Below are positions 17,759-25,878 of a stretch of DNA of 45,365 nt, one piece after another. Every line of letters begins with the position of its first letter. The stretch's first letter is position 1. The notes beneath the pieces were generated by a model. The model worked only from the letters and a program-made list of their open reading frames with translations, ran no database searches and was not told the origin of the DNA. The position numbers were made by a program, and so were the translations under genes. The DNA lies in assembly GCA_013821985.1 (NCBI GenBank), contig PNJQ01000024.1, positions 1 through 45,365 of the forward strand. Direction: 5' to 3'. The stretch comes from Opitutus sp. (GTDB lineage Bacteria; Verrucomicrobiota; Verrucomicrobiia; Opitutales; Opitutaceae).

Positions 17759-18280
17759 ATGAAACTGCGTCACCTCAACCTTCTCTCCCTCGTCTCCCTC
17801 GCGTGTTGCGTCCACGGTTCGCCGCTCTCCGGCACCTGGCAACTCGACCCCGCGCGCAGCACTGAATTCAGCCCGTGGCGGGAGCTGATCCTCACCATCG
17901 TCGTCGACGGCGATCGCGTGGACCTCCGCCGCCATTTCAGCAACGGCCGCCGCTCGTTCACCGAGGACACCGCGCTGGACCTCACCCTTCCCGTCAACGT
18001 CGTCCCGGTCACGTGGTGGCCGGACAACCGCCACCTCGGCGCCTACATCGGCGGCGACAAGCAGAAGCGCATCCGTGCCGCATGGCTCGACGAGGGTCGC
18101 GTCCTGCGTCTTTCCGCTGATCTCACCCTCGCGACTTCTCAGGGCGAACGTGCGATCAACATCCTCAGCGACTACAAGGTCTCCGCCAACGGCTCCATTC
18201 TCACACTCACGGAGTTGCGGAGCACCCGCAACCAACCCGTCGTCTACACCTTCACGCGCCGAGAAAATTCCGCCCGATGA
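17759..18280 (+). CDS. Small secreted lipocalin-like protein, copy 1 of the paired module
   Basis: This 173-residue protein has a signal peptide (about 1-20, ending VHGS). The mature part looks like a single small beta-barrel: SGTWQLDPARS near the start, an alternating strand pattern (LILTIVVDGDRVDLRRHF) and a C-terminal SILTLTELRSTRNQPVVYTF. I do not recognise a named family; lipocalin-like is a guess from the G-x-W start and strand pattern. A clear paralog occurs at 38328-38840 with the same beginning and end motifs. Its stop overlaps the start of a GxGYxYP gene as ATGA, and the paralog does the same, so the two proteins are probably made together and may act as partners on the cell surface or in the periplasm. 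Confidence 0.85.
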   Translation: MKLRHLNLLSLVSLACCVHGSPLSGTWQLDPARSTEFSPWRELILTIVVDGDRVDLRRHFSNGRRSFTEDTALDLTLPVNVVPVTWWPDNRHLGAYIGGDKQKRIRAAWLDEGRVLRLSADLTLATSQGERAINILSDYKVSANGSILTLTELRSTRNQPVVYTFTRRENSAR

Positions 18281-19932
18281 TCCGCTTCGCCACCCTCTTC
18301 CTCGTTCTCTCGGTCACCGGCGCGATCGCCTCGCCGCGCCCGCCGATCCAGCCGCGGGACCGCGCTCCCGCGTCCGCCACGCTGATTCCCACTTCGAAGA
18401 ACTGGCGGCTGGACGGCGACGTGCCCGTTCACGCCCTGCTGATTTCGCTGCAAGGCCTGGCGAATCGCGATGAACCCCGCCTCTACCTGGAGTATCCCTC
18501 CGATTGGCAATGGGAGATCGTGCATCCGCTGCGCGACTTCCTCACCCGCCGTCACGGCGTGCAGTGGGACCGTTTGGCAACGAACGACGCTGACGCTGCG
18601 CTCGCCCGCTTCGCGCGCCACGCGAAAGGCTGCGTCGTCTGGGACAAGGCCGTGCGCTCCTCCCTCACGGTGGCGTTCACGATCGCCGGTCTCGAGGACC
18701 TCGTGGTCGTCAACGAAGATCTGCTCCCGCTCGCGCGGCGCCACGGACTCGAGCCCAAGGTCGATCTGCGCGGCAAGTTCACCGGCCAGCCCGACCACCT
18801 CATCTACCAGTGGGCCTACGATCGCTACTTCGCCCAGTGCTCGCGAGATTTCTACGTCGTGCTCGGCGGCCATGCCGGCACCGAGATGCAGCCGGCCATC
18901 GCCGATTTCGGCGTGCAGCAGCGTGCGTTTTTTTCGGACCTATCCGCCAATCCCAAGCACCCCGAGGAACTCGCGCTGCTCCAACGCATCCTCGCGCAGC
19001 AGAATCCGCAAAGCGTCGTCCTGGGCTGGCACTCCTACGCGAAGGACACCGAAGGCCAGCACACCACGCTGGTCGGAAATTACGGCCTCATCATGGAAGG
19101 ACTGCACAACCTGCCGAACGTCTCCTTCACTTCGCAGATTCCGCTCACGCCGGACTTCAAGTTCACGAACAACCACACGGTCGCTCCCGACGCCAAACTC
19201 GTCGCCGAAAACAAAGTCTACATCTGCGCCGTCGCGACCGATGCGATGGGCATCGGAGCCTGGACGAAACCAGGCCGCGGCCAGATCCCCTACACCTGGC
19301 AGGTGCTGATGAACTGGGTTTGGCTGAACCCGCCGGTGCTCCAGTATTTCTATGAGGACAAAACGCCCAATGATTACTTCATCGGCGGACTCTCCGGACC
19401 GGGCTACATGTATCCGAAGGCAATTCCCGCGGAAAAATTTCCCGGGCTCGCCGCGATCGGCCGCGACCTGATGAAGCGCCTCGATCTCCGCGTGCTCGAA
19501 ATCATGGATTACTCCGAAGGCAACCGCCACGTCGGCAACACGGACCTGCCGGAGGAACTCGTGAGCGCCTACTACCGCGAGTATCCCGAGACACTCGGAT
19601 TCATCAACGGCTACGGCTCGGCTCGCACCTTCGATCTGCGCGACGGCCGGCCCTTCCTCAGCTATGATTACTACCTCGATGTGAACCGCCCGGTCGATCA
19701 AGCCGCCGCCGATATCGAGGAACTCATCCAGATGAACCCGCAGCGGCCCTACTTCCTCCTGATGCACGTGCGCGAGCTGAACACCGTCGAAAAAGTGGCG
19801 GCCATTCTGGCGCGCCTCAGCGAACCTGCCGAGGTCGTGCCGCTCGACCGCTTTCTCAAGCTCGCCGCCAGCCGGAAAACCTACCGCACGAACTTCAAGC
19901 AGCCCTCCGACCCCGTGGACCACAATCCCTGA
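18277..19932 (+). CDS. GxGYxYP-domain protein (putative glycosidase), copy 1
   Basis: This 551-residue protein has a signal peptide at about 1-18. It carries the family-defining motif GPGYMYP at 374-380, within NDYFIGGLSGPGYMYPKA. Other conserved blocks are LISLQGLANRDEPRLY (about 55-70), VLGWHSYAKDTEGQHTT (about 248-264) and FINGYGSARTFDLRDGRPF. Family knowledge: GxGYxYP proteins are found in gut and soil glycan-utilisation loci and are described as putative glycoside hydrolases, but a substrate has not been firmly assigned as far as I know. The start ATG overlaps the lipocalin-like stop (ATGA). The S9 peptidase gene follows after 10 nt. The paralog at 38837-40486 shares most of the long motifs. 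Confidence 0.9.
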   Translation: MIRFATLFLVLSVTGAIASPRPPIQPRDRAPASATLIPTSKNWRLDGDVPVHALLISLQGLANRDEPRLYLEYPSDWQWEIVHPLRDFLTRRHGVQWDRLATNDADAALARFARHAKGCVVWDKAVRSSLTVAFTIAGLEDLVVVNEDLLPLARRHGLEPKVDLRGKFTGQPDHLIYQWAYDRYFAQCSRDFYVVLGGHAGTEMQPAIADFGVQQRAFFSDLSANPKHPEELALLQRILAQQNPQSVVLGWHSYAKDTEGQHTTLVGNYGLIMEGLHNLPNVSFTSQIPLTPDFKFTNNHTVAPDAKLVAENKVYICAVATDAMGIGAWTKPGRGQIPYTWQVLMNWVWLNPPVLQYFYEDKTPNDYFIGGLSGPGYMYPKAIPAEKFPGLAAIGRDLMKRLDLRVLEIMDYSEGNRHVGNTDLPEELVSAYYREYPETLGFINGYGSARTFDLRDGRPFLSYDYYLDVNRPVDQAAADIEELIQMNPQRPYFLLMHVRELNTVEKVAAILARLSEPAEVVPLDRFLKLAASRKTYRTNFKQPSDPVDHNP

Positions 19933-19942
19933 AATTCAGATC

Positions 19943-22843
19943 ATGCTCGCCCGGCACTTGCGCCTTCCCGCTCTCTTCCTCGTCGGATTGCTCTGCGCCT
20001 CCCTCGGCGGCGCGACCGAAGCGCCGCGCCCTTTCGGGCCAGGAGACTACGATGCGTGGCGCTCCATTTCCGGTCAGGCCGTGTCGCGGAACGGACAATG
20101 GCTCGGCTACGCCTTCATGCCGCTCGAAGGCGACGGCGAGTTGGTCCTCCGCGAAATCGCCACCTCCCGGGAATACCGAATTGCGGTGGGAGCGCTGCCT
20201 CCGCCGCCCCTCACGGCTTCGGAGGAAAACCCGGAGCGCCCCGCCCCGCGCCGCACCGTCACCGTCGCCTTCACGAGCGATGCCCGCTTCGCCATCGCCA
20301 CCACTTTCCCGAATGCGAGCGAAGCCCTCGCCGCGAAACGCGCCCGAAAGTCCGCAGACGAGATGCCGAAGGAGGGAGTCGTCATCGTCGATCTCGCGAC
20401 TGGTGTCGCCACGCGGCTTGATCGGATCAAGAGCTTCCAGGTTCCCGCGAAAGGCGGCCCGTGGCTCGCTTATTTGAAGGAGCCCACCACCGAGAAGCCG
20501 GCTTCCGCGGCGAAACCGGCGGACAAGCCGGTCAGATCGAACGAGCGCAAATTCGGTTCCGACCTCGTGCTGCGCGACTTGGTCACGGGAACCGAGCGCA
20601 CAATCGGCGATGTGCTGGAATACTCGCTGACGCGCGATGGACGCACGTTGCTCTACGCGGTGTCGGCGCGGGACGCCGGACGCAACGGCGTGTTTGCCGT
20701 CACACCCGGCGATGACACAGCGCCCTTGGCACTCGTCACCGGCGAAGGCCTTTACCAGAAGATCGCGTGGGATCGGCTGCAGACGCAGTCCACCTTCGTC
20801 ACCAACCGCGCCGAACCCTCCGCCCCCTCGCCGCGCTTCTCGCTCTGGCATTGGAAACGCGGCGACGCCGCCGCCGTGGAAATTGTGAGACCAGACACCG
20901 CCGGCCTGCCCGCGAGCTGGTCGCCGAGCGGGGAAGCGGCATCGGCATTCTCGTTCGACGGCTCGAAAATCTACGTCGCCATCGCCCCGGATCCGCGGGC
21001 CCCCGACAAGCGCCTGGCCGAACTGACCGACGATGAGCGCGTCTCCGCGGACGTTTGGCGCTGGAACGACGACTACATTCAGCCGATTCAAAAAATCCGC
21101 GCCGACCGCGACCGGAAGCGCAGCTACCGCGCGTGGTTCGACGTCAAATCGCGACGTTTCGTGCCGGTCGCGGACGAAACACTCGCCAACGTCACGTTCA
21201 GTGACGACGGGCTGCGGGCGTTCGGATTCGACGACCGCCCCTACCGCCGTCGCTACGATTACGATGGATTGGTTCAGGACCTCTATTTGGTCGATGTGTT
21301 GTCCGGCACCCGGACACTCGTTGCGCGCGAACTCGACGAGCAACACGGAGCCCGTTGGTCGCCCGATGGACGCTGGTTCGTCTATTACTTCGACCGTGCA
21401 TGGTTTGCGGTCGATGCGCGCGACGGTTCGGTGCGGGCGTTGACCTCGCATTTGCCGGCCGCATTTCACAACGAGCTGGTCGACACCCTCGACACCCCGG
21501 GCGCCTACGGCATCGCTGGTTGGACGGAGGACAGCGCGTCGGTGCTGATCTACGATCGCTATGACGTCTGGCAGATTTTTCCGGACGGGCGTCCGGCCCG
21601 CAATCTCACCGCCGGCGCAGGGCGGGCGGAGCGCATTGAGTTTCGCCTGCAGGTGATGCGCCCGAGCGATCCGGACGAATCCCGGCGCGGCCTCTTTCTC
21701 GACGAGCCACTTTACCTGCGCGGCGAAAGCCAACTCACCCGCGCCAGCGGCTTTTTCCGCACCGGCTTTGCGGCCACGACCGCACCGCAGCGGCTGCTCT
21801 GGGGCGACAAGAATCACCGTTTCGCGCTGCGCGCGCCGGACGCGGAGGTCGTCTTCGTCACTGCGTCGCGCTTCGACGAATACCCGGACCTCGCGGTCAC
21901 CGATCTCGAATTCCGCTCCCCGCGCAAGCTGACCGACGGTGGAGCCCAGCTCCGTCGCTACCGCTGGGGCACCGCGGAATCGATCGGCTTTCGGAATGCC
22001 GACGGAATCGATCTGCAAGCGGTGCTCTGCAAGCCGGTTGATTTTGATCCCGCGAAGAAATACCCGCTCATCGTCTATCTCTACGAGCGCCTGTCGCAGA
22101 CCGTGCACTCGTTCGCTCCGCCGGTTCCCGCGACCTACCTCAACCCCGCCTACTACGTGAGCAACGGCTACCTCGTGCTCATGCCCGACATTGTTTACAC
22201 TGCCGGACAGCCGGGTCAGAGCGCGGTGAAGTGCATCCTTCCAGCCGTCGATGCCGCGATCAGACTCGGCGGCGTGGACGAAAACGCACTCGGCATCGCC
22301 GGCCACTCTTGGGGCGGCTACCAAATCGCCTACCTCATCACGCAAACCAACCGCTTCCGCGCCGCCGAAGCCGGCGCCTCGGTCGGCAACATGACGAGCG
22401 CCTATTCTGCGATCCGCTGGGGCTCGGGTCGCCCGCGCCAGTTCCAATACGAAAAAACGCAAAGCCGGATCGGTCCGCCGCTCACGGCCGCGCCCGACCT
22501 TTACGTCGCGAACTCGCCCGTCTTCCACATCGACCGTGTCACGACCCCTCTTCTCCTCATCCACAACGATCGCGACGACGCGGTCCCGTTCGAGCAAGGC
22601 ATCGAGCTATTCCTCTCCCTTCGTCGCCACGGCAAGGAAGCCTACCTCTTCAATTACAACGGCGAATTCCACGGTCTGCGCCGTCGCGCCACCCAGAAGG
22701 ATTTTTCGCGGCGCATGCACGAATTCTTCGATCACTTCCTCAAACAGTCGCCAGCGCCCGCTTGGATGACGCAAGGCATCCCCTTCCTCGAGCGCGACGC
22801 CGAGAAGTTGCGCTACCGCGACAGCTTGCCTGTTCCCCCATGA
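19943..22843 (+). CDS. S9-family serine peptidase (prolyl oligopeptidase/DPP-like)
   Basis: This 966-residue exported peptidase has a signal peptide (residues 1-25), a long beta-propeller-like region (about 30-680) and an alpha/beta-hydrolase domain (about 685-935). The catalytic triad is visible: S789 in GHSWGGY, D878 in IHNDRDDAVPFEQG and H910 in NGEFHGL. Family knowledge: S9 enzymes remove di- or oligopeptides from small substrates, often after Pro or Ala. It would process peptides in the periplasm. An Ala/Lys/Pro-rich loop (about 180-200, EKPASAAKPADKP) is inserted in the propeller. The gene overlaps the ROK gene by ATGA. With the M28, M20 and S51 genes it gives this locus an unusual peptidase load for a sugar-utilisation cluster. 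Confidence 0.93.
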   Translation: MLARHLRLPALFLVGLLCASLGGATEAPRPFGPGDYDAWRSISGQAVSRNGQWLGYAFMPLEGDGELVLREIATSREYRIAVGALPPPPLTASEENPERPAPRRTVTVAFTSDARFAIATTFPNASEALAAKRARKSADEMPKEGVVIVDLATGVATRLDRIKSFQVPAKGGPWLAYLKEPTTEKPASAAKPADKPVRSNERKFGSDLVLRDLVTGTERTIGDVLEYSLTRDGRTLLYAVSARDAGRNGVFAVTPGDDTAPLALVTGEGLYQKIAWDRLQTQSTFVTNRAEPSAPSPRFSLWHWKRGDAAAVEIVRPDTAGLPASWSPSGEAASAFSFDGSKIYVAIAPDPRAPDKRLAELTDDERVSADVWRWNDDYIQPIQKIRADRDRKRSYRAWFDVKSRRFVPVADETLANVTFSDDGLRAFGFDDRPYRRRYDYDGLVQDLYLVDVLSGTRTLVARELDEQHGARWSPDGRWFVYYFDRAWFAVDARDGSVRALTSHLPAAFHNELVDTLDTPGAYGIAGWTEDSASVLIYDRYDVWQIFPDGRPARNLTAGAGRAERIEFRLQVMRPSDPDESRRGLFLDEPLYLRGESQLTRASGFFRTGFAATTAPQRLLWGDKNHRFALRAPDAEVVFVTASRFDEYPDLAVTDLEFRSPRKLTDGGAQLRRYRWGTAESIGFRNADGIDLQAVLCKPVDFDPAKKYPLIVYLYERLSQTVHSFAPPVPATYLNPAYYVSNGYLVLMPDIVYTAGQPGQSAVKCILPAVDAAIRLGGVDENALGIAGHSWGGYQIAYLITQTNRFRAAEAGASVGNMTSAYSAIRWGSGRPRQFQYEKTQSRIGPPLTAAPDLYVANSPVFHIDRVTTPLLLIHNDRDDAVPFEQGIELFLSLRRHGKEAYLFNYNGEFHGLRRRATQKDFSRRMHEFFDHFLKQSPAPAWMTQGIPFLERDAEKLRYRDSLPVPP

Positions 22844-23790
22844 CCATGGCCGCCCCGTCCCTCATCGGCATCGATATCGGAGGCACCAAATGCGCCGTCA
22901 GTGAGCCTGACGGTGCGCATCAGGTCCGCGAGGTGGCGCGCTTCGCCACCACAACTCCCGAAGAAACCCTGGAGCGGATTTTTGCCGAGGTGGAAGCCCT
23001 CAGCCCTTCGAACGAGACGACGTATGGCATTTCGTGCGGCGGGCCGCTCGATGCGCGCCGGGGCGTCATTCTCTCGCCCCCGAATCTGCCCGGCTGGGAC
23101 AACATCGCCATCTGCGATCAGCTGACGGCGCGCTTCGGTGGGCGCGCGTTCGTGATGAACGATGCGAACGCCTGCGCGCTCGCCGAGTGGCAGAGCGGAG
23201 CCGCTCGCAACGCACGCCACGTCATCTTCCTCACGATGGGAACCGGCATGGGCGCAGGCCTCATCCTCAATGGCCGAATCTATGAGGGTGCCACCGGCGA
23301 CGCCGGTGAAGTCGGTCATCTCAGGCTCGCCGCATCCGGCCCGATCGGATTCGGCAAGGCTGGTTCGTTCGAAGGCTTTTGTTCCGGCGGCGGCATCGCG
23401 CAACTCGCCCGGCGGCGCGTCGCAGAATTTCCCGGCGATTCGATCCTGCAACAGAGCCCGACCATCGCGCTCACCGCCGCGGATGTCGGACGCGCGGCCG
23501 CCGCGGGTGACGCCCTGGCGCTCGCGATCTGGCAGGAAGTCGGCACCCGCCTCGGCGAGGCGCTCGCGCTGCTCATCGATCTGCTCAACCCGGACTGCAT
23601 CGTGATCGGCAGCATCTACGCCCGCTGCGAGGCGTGGATTGCTCCGGCGATGCGCGGCGTGATCGAGCGTGAATGTCTGCCGGCGAGCGCCGCCGCGTGC
23701 CGCATCGTGCCCGCCCAACTGGGCGAACAAATCGGCAGCCACGCCGCGGTCGCGATCGCCCGCTACCACCTCTTTCCCACCACCCCATGA
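22840..23790 (+). CDS. ROK-family protein (sugar kinase-like) lacking the Zn cysteines
   Basis: This 316-residue actin-fold protein has the phosphate-1 motif GIDIGGTK at 10-17, the catalytic aspartate D108 (FVMNDANA) and the ROK segment MGTGMGAGLILNGRIYEGATGDAGEVGH (133-160). The usual following CxCGxxGCxE zinc motif is absent: the sequence reads SGPIGFGKAGSFEGFCSGGG, keeping E178 and H160 but with only one Cys. It should be a cytoplasmic hexose or aminosugar kinase, although loss of the zinc site makes specificity uncertain. No HTH is present, so it is not a ROK repressor. The ATG at 22840 overlaps the S9 stop. A second ATG six nt further on is also possible. It overlaps the next gene by ATGA. 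Confidence 0.88.
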   Translation: MTMAAPSLIGIDIGGTKCAVSEPDGAHQVREVARFATTTPEETLERIFAEVEALSPSNETTYGISCGGPLDARRGVILSPPNLPGWDNIAICDQLTARFGGRAFVMNDANACALAEWQSGAARNARHVIFLTMGTGMGAGLILNGRIYEGATGDAGEVGHLRLAASGPIGFGKAGSFEGFCSGGGIAQLARRRVAEFPGDSILQQSPTIALTAADVGRAAAAGDALALAIWQEVGTRLGEALALLIDLLNPDCIVIGSIYARCEAWIAPAMRGVIERECLPASAAACRIVPAQLGEQIGSHAAVAIARYHLFPTTP

Positions 23791-25874
23791 ACTCCACCCG
23801 CCGCACGTTCCTCAAGACCGCCGTCACCCTCACTGCCGCTCTTCCTCTTGCCCGCCTTCCTTTGGGGGCGGCCGACGGGACAGTGCCATCCGCCGCGAGC
23901 AGCGCACCAGCCGGCGGGCTCCTTTTCGATCCGGCGGAACTCCCGCACATCCGCGCGAATCTGGAACTGCCGCGGCTCGCCGAACTTCGCGCGATGCTCA
24001 AGGGCATCGATCTGGAGGCCGAAACCAACTTCCTCCGGGAGCAACTCCGCCTCAACAACCACGTCGTCGACTTCATGCGCGCCTGGCAGGCGGTGCAAAA
24101 TTGCTCCTTCGCGCATGCCGTCTGGGGCGAACAAGCCCACCTCGACGTCGCTCTTCTCGCGCTGCGCCGACTTTGCGACTACAAGCGCTGGGACTATTTC
24201 CTCGAGGGGGGAAAGGACACGATCGGCCTGCAACGGGCGCCGGAAGCGACGATCGCGTGCTGCTACGCGCTGGACTGGCTGGGCGAAAAAGTGCCGGCCG
24301 ATCTCCGCGCCAAGGTGGAGGAAAAAATCGTGACGGAAGGAGCGCCGGCCTGCTACCGCACGCTCTACGGCATGAAGTATCCTGACCGCGTCCGCGGCTG
24401 GGGCTTCGATCCGGAAGATGATTATCAATTTCGCTACGATCTGAGCCGCTGGCCGCTGATCCTCAATGCGACCAACCTCAAGATCATCCCAACCTGCGGG
24501 CTTGGCCTCGCGGCCGCTTGGTTCCACGGCCGCCATCCGGACGCGGCCAAGTGGCTCGAACTGTCCCGGCAAAGTGCCCGCGCCTTCGCCACCATGTATG
24601 GCGACGACGGATCTTACGACGAAGGTGTCGGCTATTGGGGTTACACGACGATGCACCTCGCCATGGTCGCGGAAGCGCTGCATCGGCGCCTCGGCCTCGA
24701 GGATCGCAAGCTCATCAATTACCCCGGCACCATTCGCTACGCGCTGACGATGGCGATGCCTTGCGCCGGCGAACCGATCAGCGACCCCAACCTGAACAAG
24801 GCCTACAACGCCACGCCGAAGTATACGTATCAACCGGAGTTCGACCTCGTGAACTTCTGTGACTCCGGCGGCGCAATGGACGTCTCTGTCGCCGCCTGGG
24901 TCGCTGGCATCAACTCCGATCCCATTTCGCAACACGTCGCGGCCAACATCGGGACCTTGCGCCACCTGCAGGCCGCCGTCTGGTATCGCGCCAAACTCCC
25001 CGTCCAAGCGCCGGGTGCGGACTTGGACGATGTTCGTCTGAGCAACGACTGGGTCGTCGCGCGCACCGGCTGGAAGCCGCAGGACATCGTCGTCGCGTTC
25101 CGCAGCGGCGGTCCCGCCAATCACGAACACGCCGATCGCAACAGTGTCATCCTGAAGGCGCATGGTGAACGACTCTTCCACGATCCGTTCAAGGCCGGTT
25201 ACTCGCCCACTCTGCCCCGCTGGCTGTTGCGCCAGACGGAAGCCCACACCGCCGTCCTGATCGCTGGCAAAGGTCATCAATACCACGACGGCAAGGAGGG
25301 CACCAACTCCTCGTGGGCGAGTGCCCGCATCCTGGATTTTCGCACTGGGAACGACTGGATGCTCGCGACCTCCGATGCGACAGAGGCCTACGCGTTGGTC
25401 TTGCCGGACACGATGCGCGTTCTCCGCACGGTCGTGCTCCTGAAGCCCGATGTGCTTCTCCTGCTCGACCAGGTGGAATTGAAAACCTCCGCCGCCGTGC
25501 AGGTGCGCTTCCAGGTTTTCAATGAGGACAACAAGGCCACGGCTGTGGCGGATGGCATGACGTTCCGCATCGCCCGTCCGCTCGCCTCGGCGCACGCCAC
25601 CGTGGCCGCCCGCGGCAATTTCAGGATCGGCACCGGCAAGCTCGCGCTCCCCGACAGCGACGGCACCTTCCCCTACGTGGAGGTCGAGTCCGCGCCCGCT
25701 ACCCGGCATACGTTGCTCACGGCCACCACGACTGCTCCCGCGGGTTCGGCGCACGGCGCGTTGGCGCTCGAATCCTTCGGCGAAGGCTGGCGCATCACGG
25801 GCCAGCATCTCGGGCGCACGATTCGCGCGACACTGGAAATCCCGTCCGACGGCCTTCCGCGCCTGAAGGTCTAA
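23787..25874 (+). CDS. Heparinase II/III-family polysaccharide lyase-like protein, Tat-exported
   Basis: This 695-residue protein begins with a Tat signal (STRRTFLKTAVTLTAALPLA). An (alpha/alpha) toroid (about 45-400) is followed by a beta-sandwich. The Hepar_II_III motif NHEHADRNSVIL lies at 445-456. The likely catalytic stretch DGSYDEGVGYWGY is at 274-286, with a tyrosine in the position used as base/acid in PL12/15/17/21 enzymes, and N227/N230 (LNATN) upstream. Family knowledge: these enzymes cleave uronic-acid-containing polysaccharides (heparin, alginate oligomers, others) by beta-elimination. Which uronan is cut cannot be read from the sequence. The start overlaps the ROK stop (ATGA), and the symporter gene follows after 4 nt, so the products may be imported by that symporter. 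Confidence 0.9.
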   Translation: MNSTRRTFLKTAVTLTAALPLARLPLGAADGTVPSAASSAPAGGLLFDPAELPHIRANLELPRLAELRAMLKGIDLEAETNFLREQLRLNNHVVDFMRAWQAVQNCSFAHAVWGEQAHLDVALLALRRLCDYKRWDYFLEGGKDTIGLQRAPEATIACCYALDWLGEKVPADLRAKVEEKIVTEGAPACYRTLYGMKYPDRVRGWGFDPEDDYQFRYDLSRWPLILNATNLKIIPTCGLGLAAAWFHGRHPDAAKWLELSRQSARAFATMYGDDGSYDEGVGYWGYTTMHLAMVAEALHRRLGLEDRKLINYPGTIRYALTMAMPCAGEPISDPNLNKAYNATPKYTYQPEFDLVNFCDSGGAMDVSVAAWVAGINSDPISQHVAANIGTLRHLQAAVWYRAKLPVQAPGADLDDVRLSNDWVVARTGWKPQDIVVAFRSGGPANHEHADRNSVILKAHGERLFHDPFKAGYSPTLPRWLLRQTEAHTAVLIAGKGHQYHDGKEGTNSSWASARILDFRTGNDWMLATSDATEAYALVLPDTMRVLRTVVLLKPDVLLLLDQVELKTSAAVQVRFQVFNEDNKATAVADGMTFRIARPLASAHATVAARGNFRIGTGKLALPDSDGTFPYVEVESAPATRHTLLTATTTAPAGSAHGALALESFGEGWRITGQHLGRTIRATLEIPSDGLPRLKV

Positions 25875-25878
25875 CCGC

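Noticed and set aside
19895-22597. A 900-codon open frame on the minus strand
   Set aside because: It is the antisense shadow of the S9 peptidase gene, which has a complete catalytic triad; its composition (Arg/Val/Asp-rich) is typical of GC-rich antisense frames.
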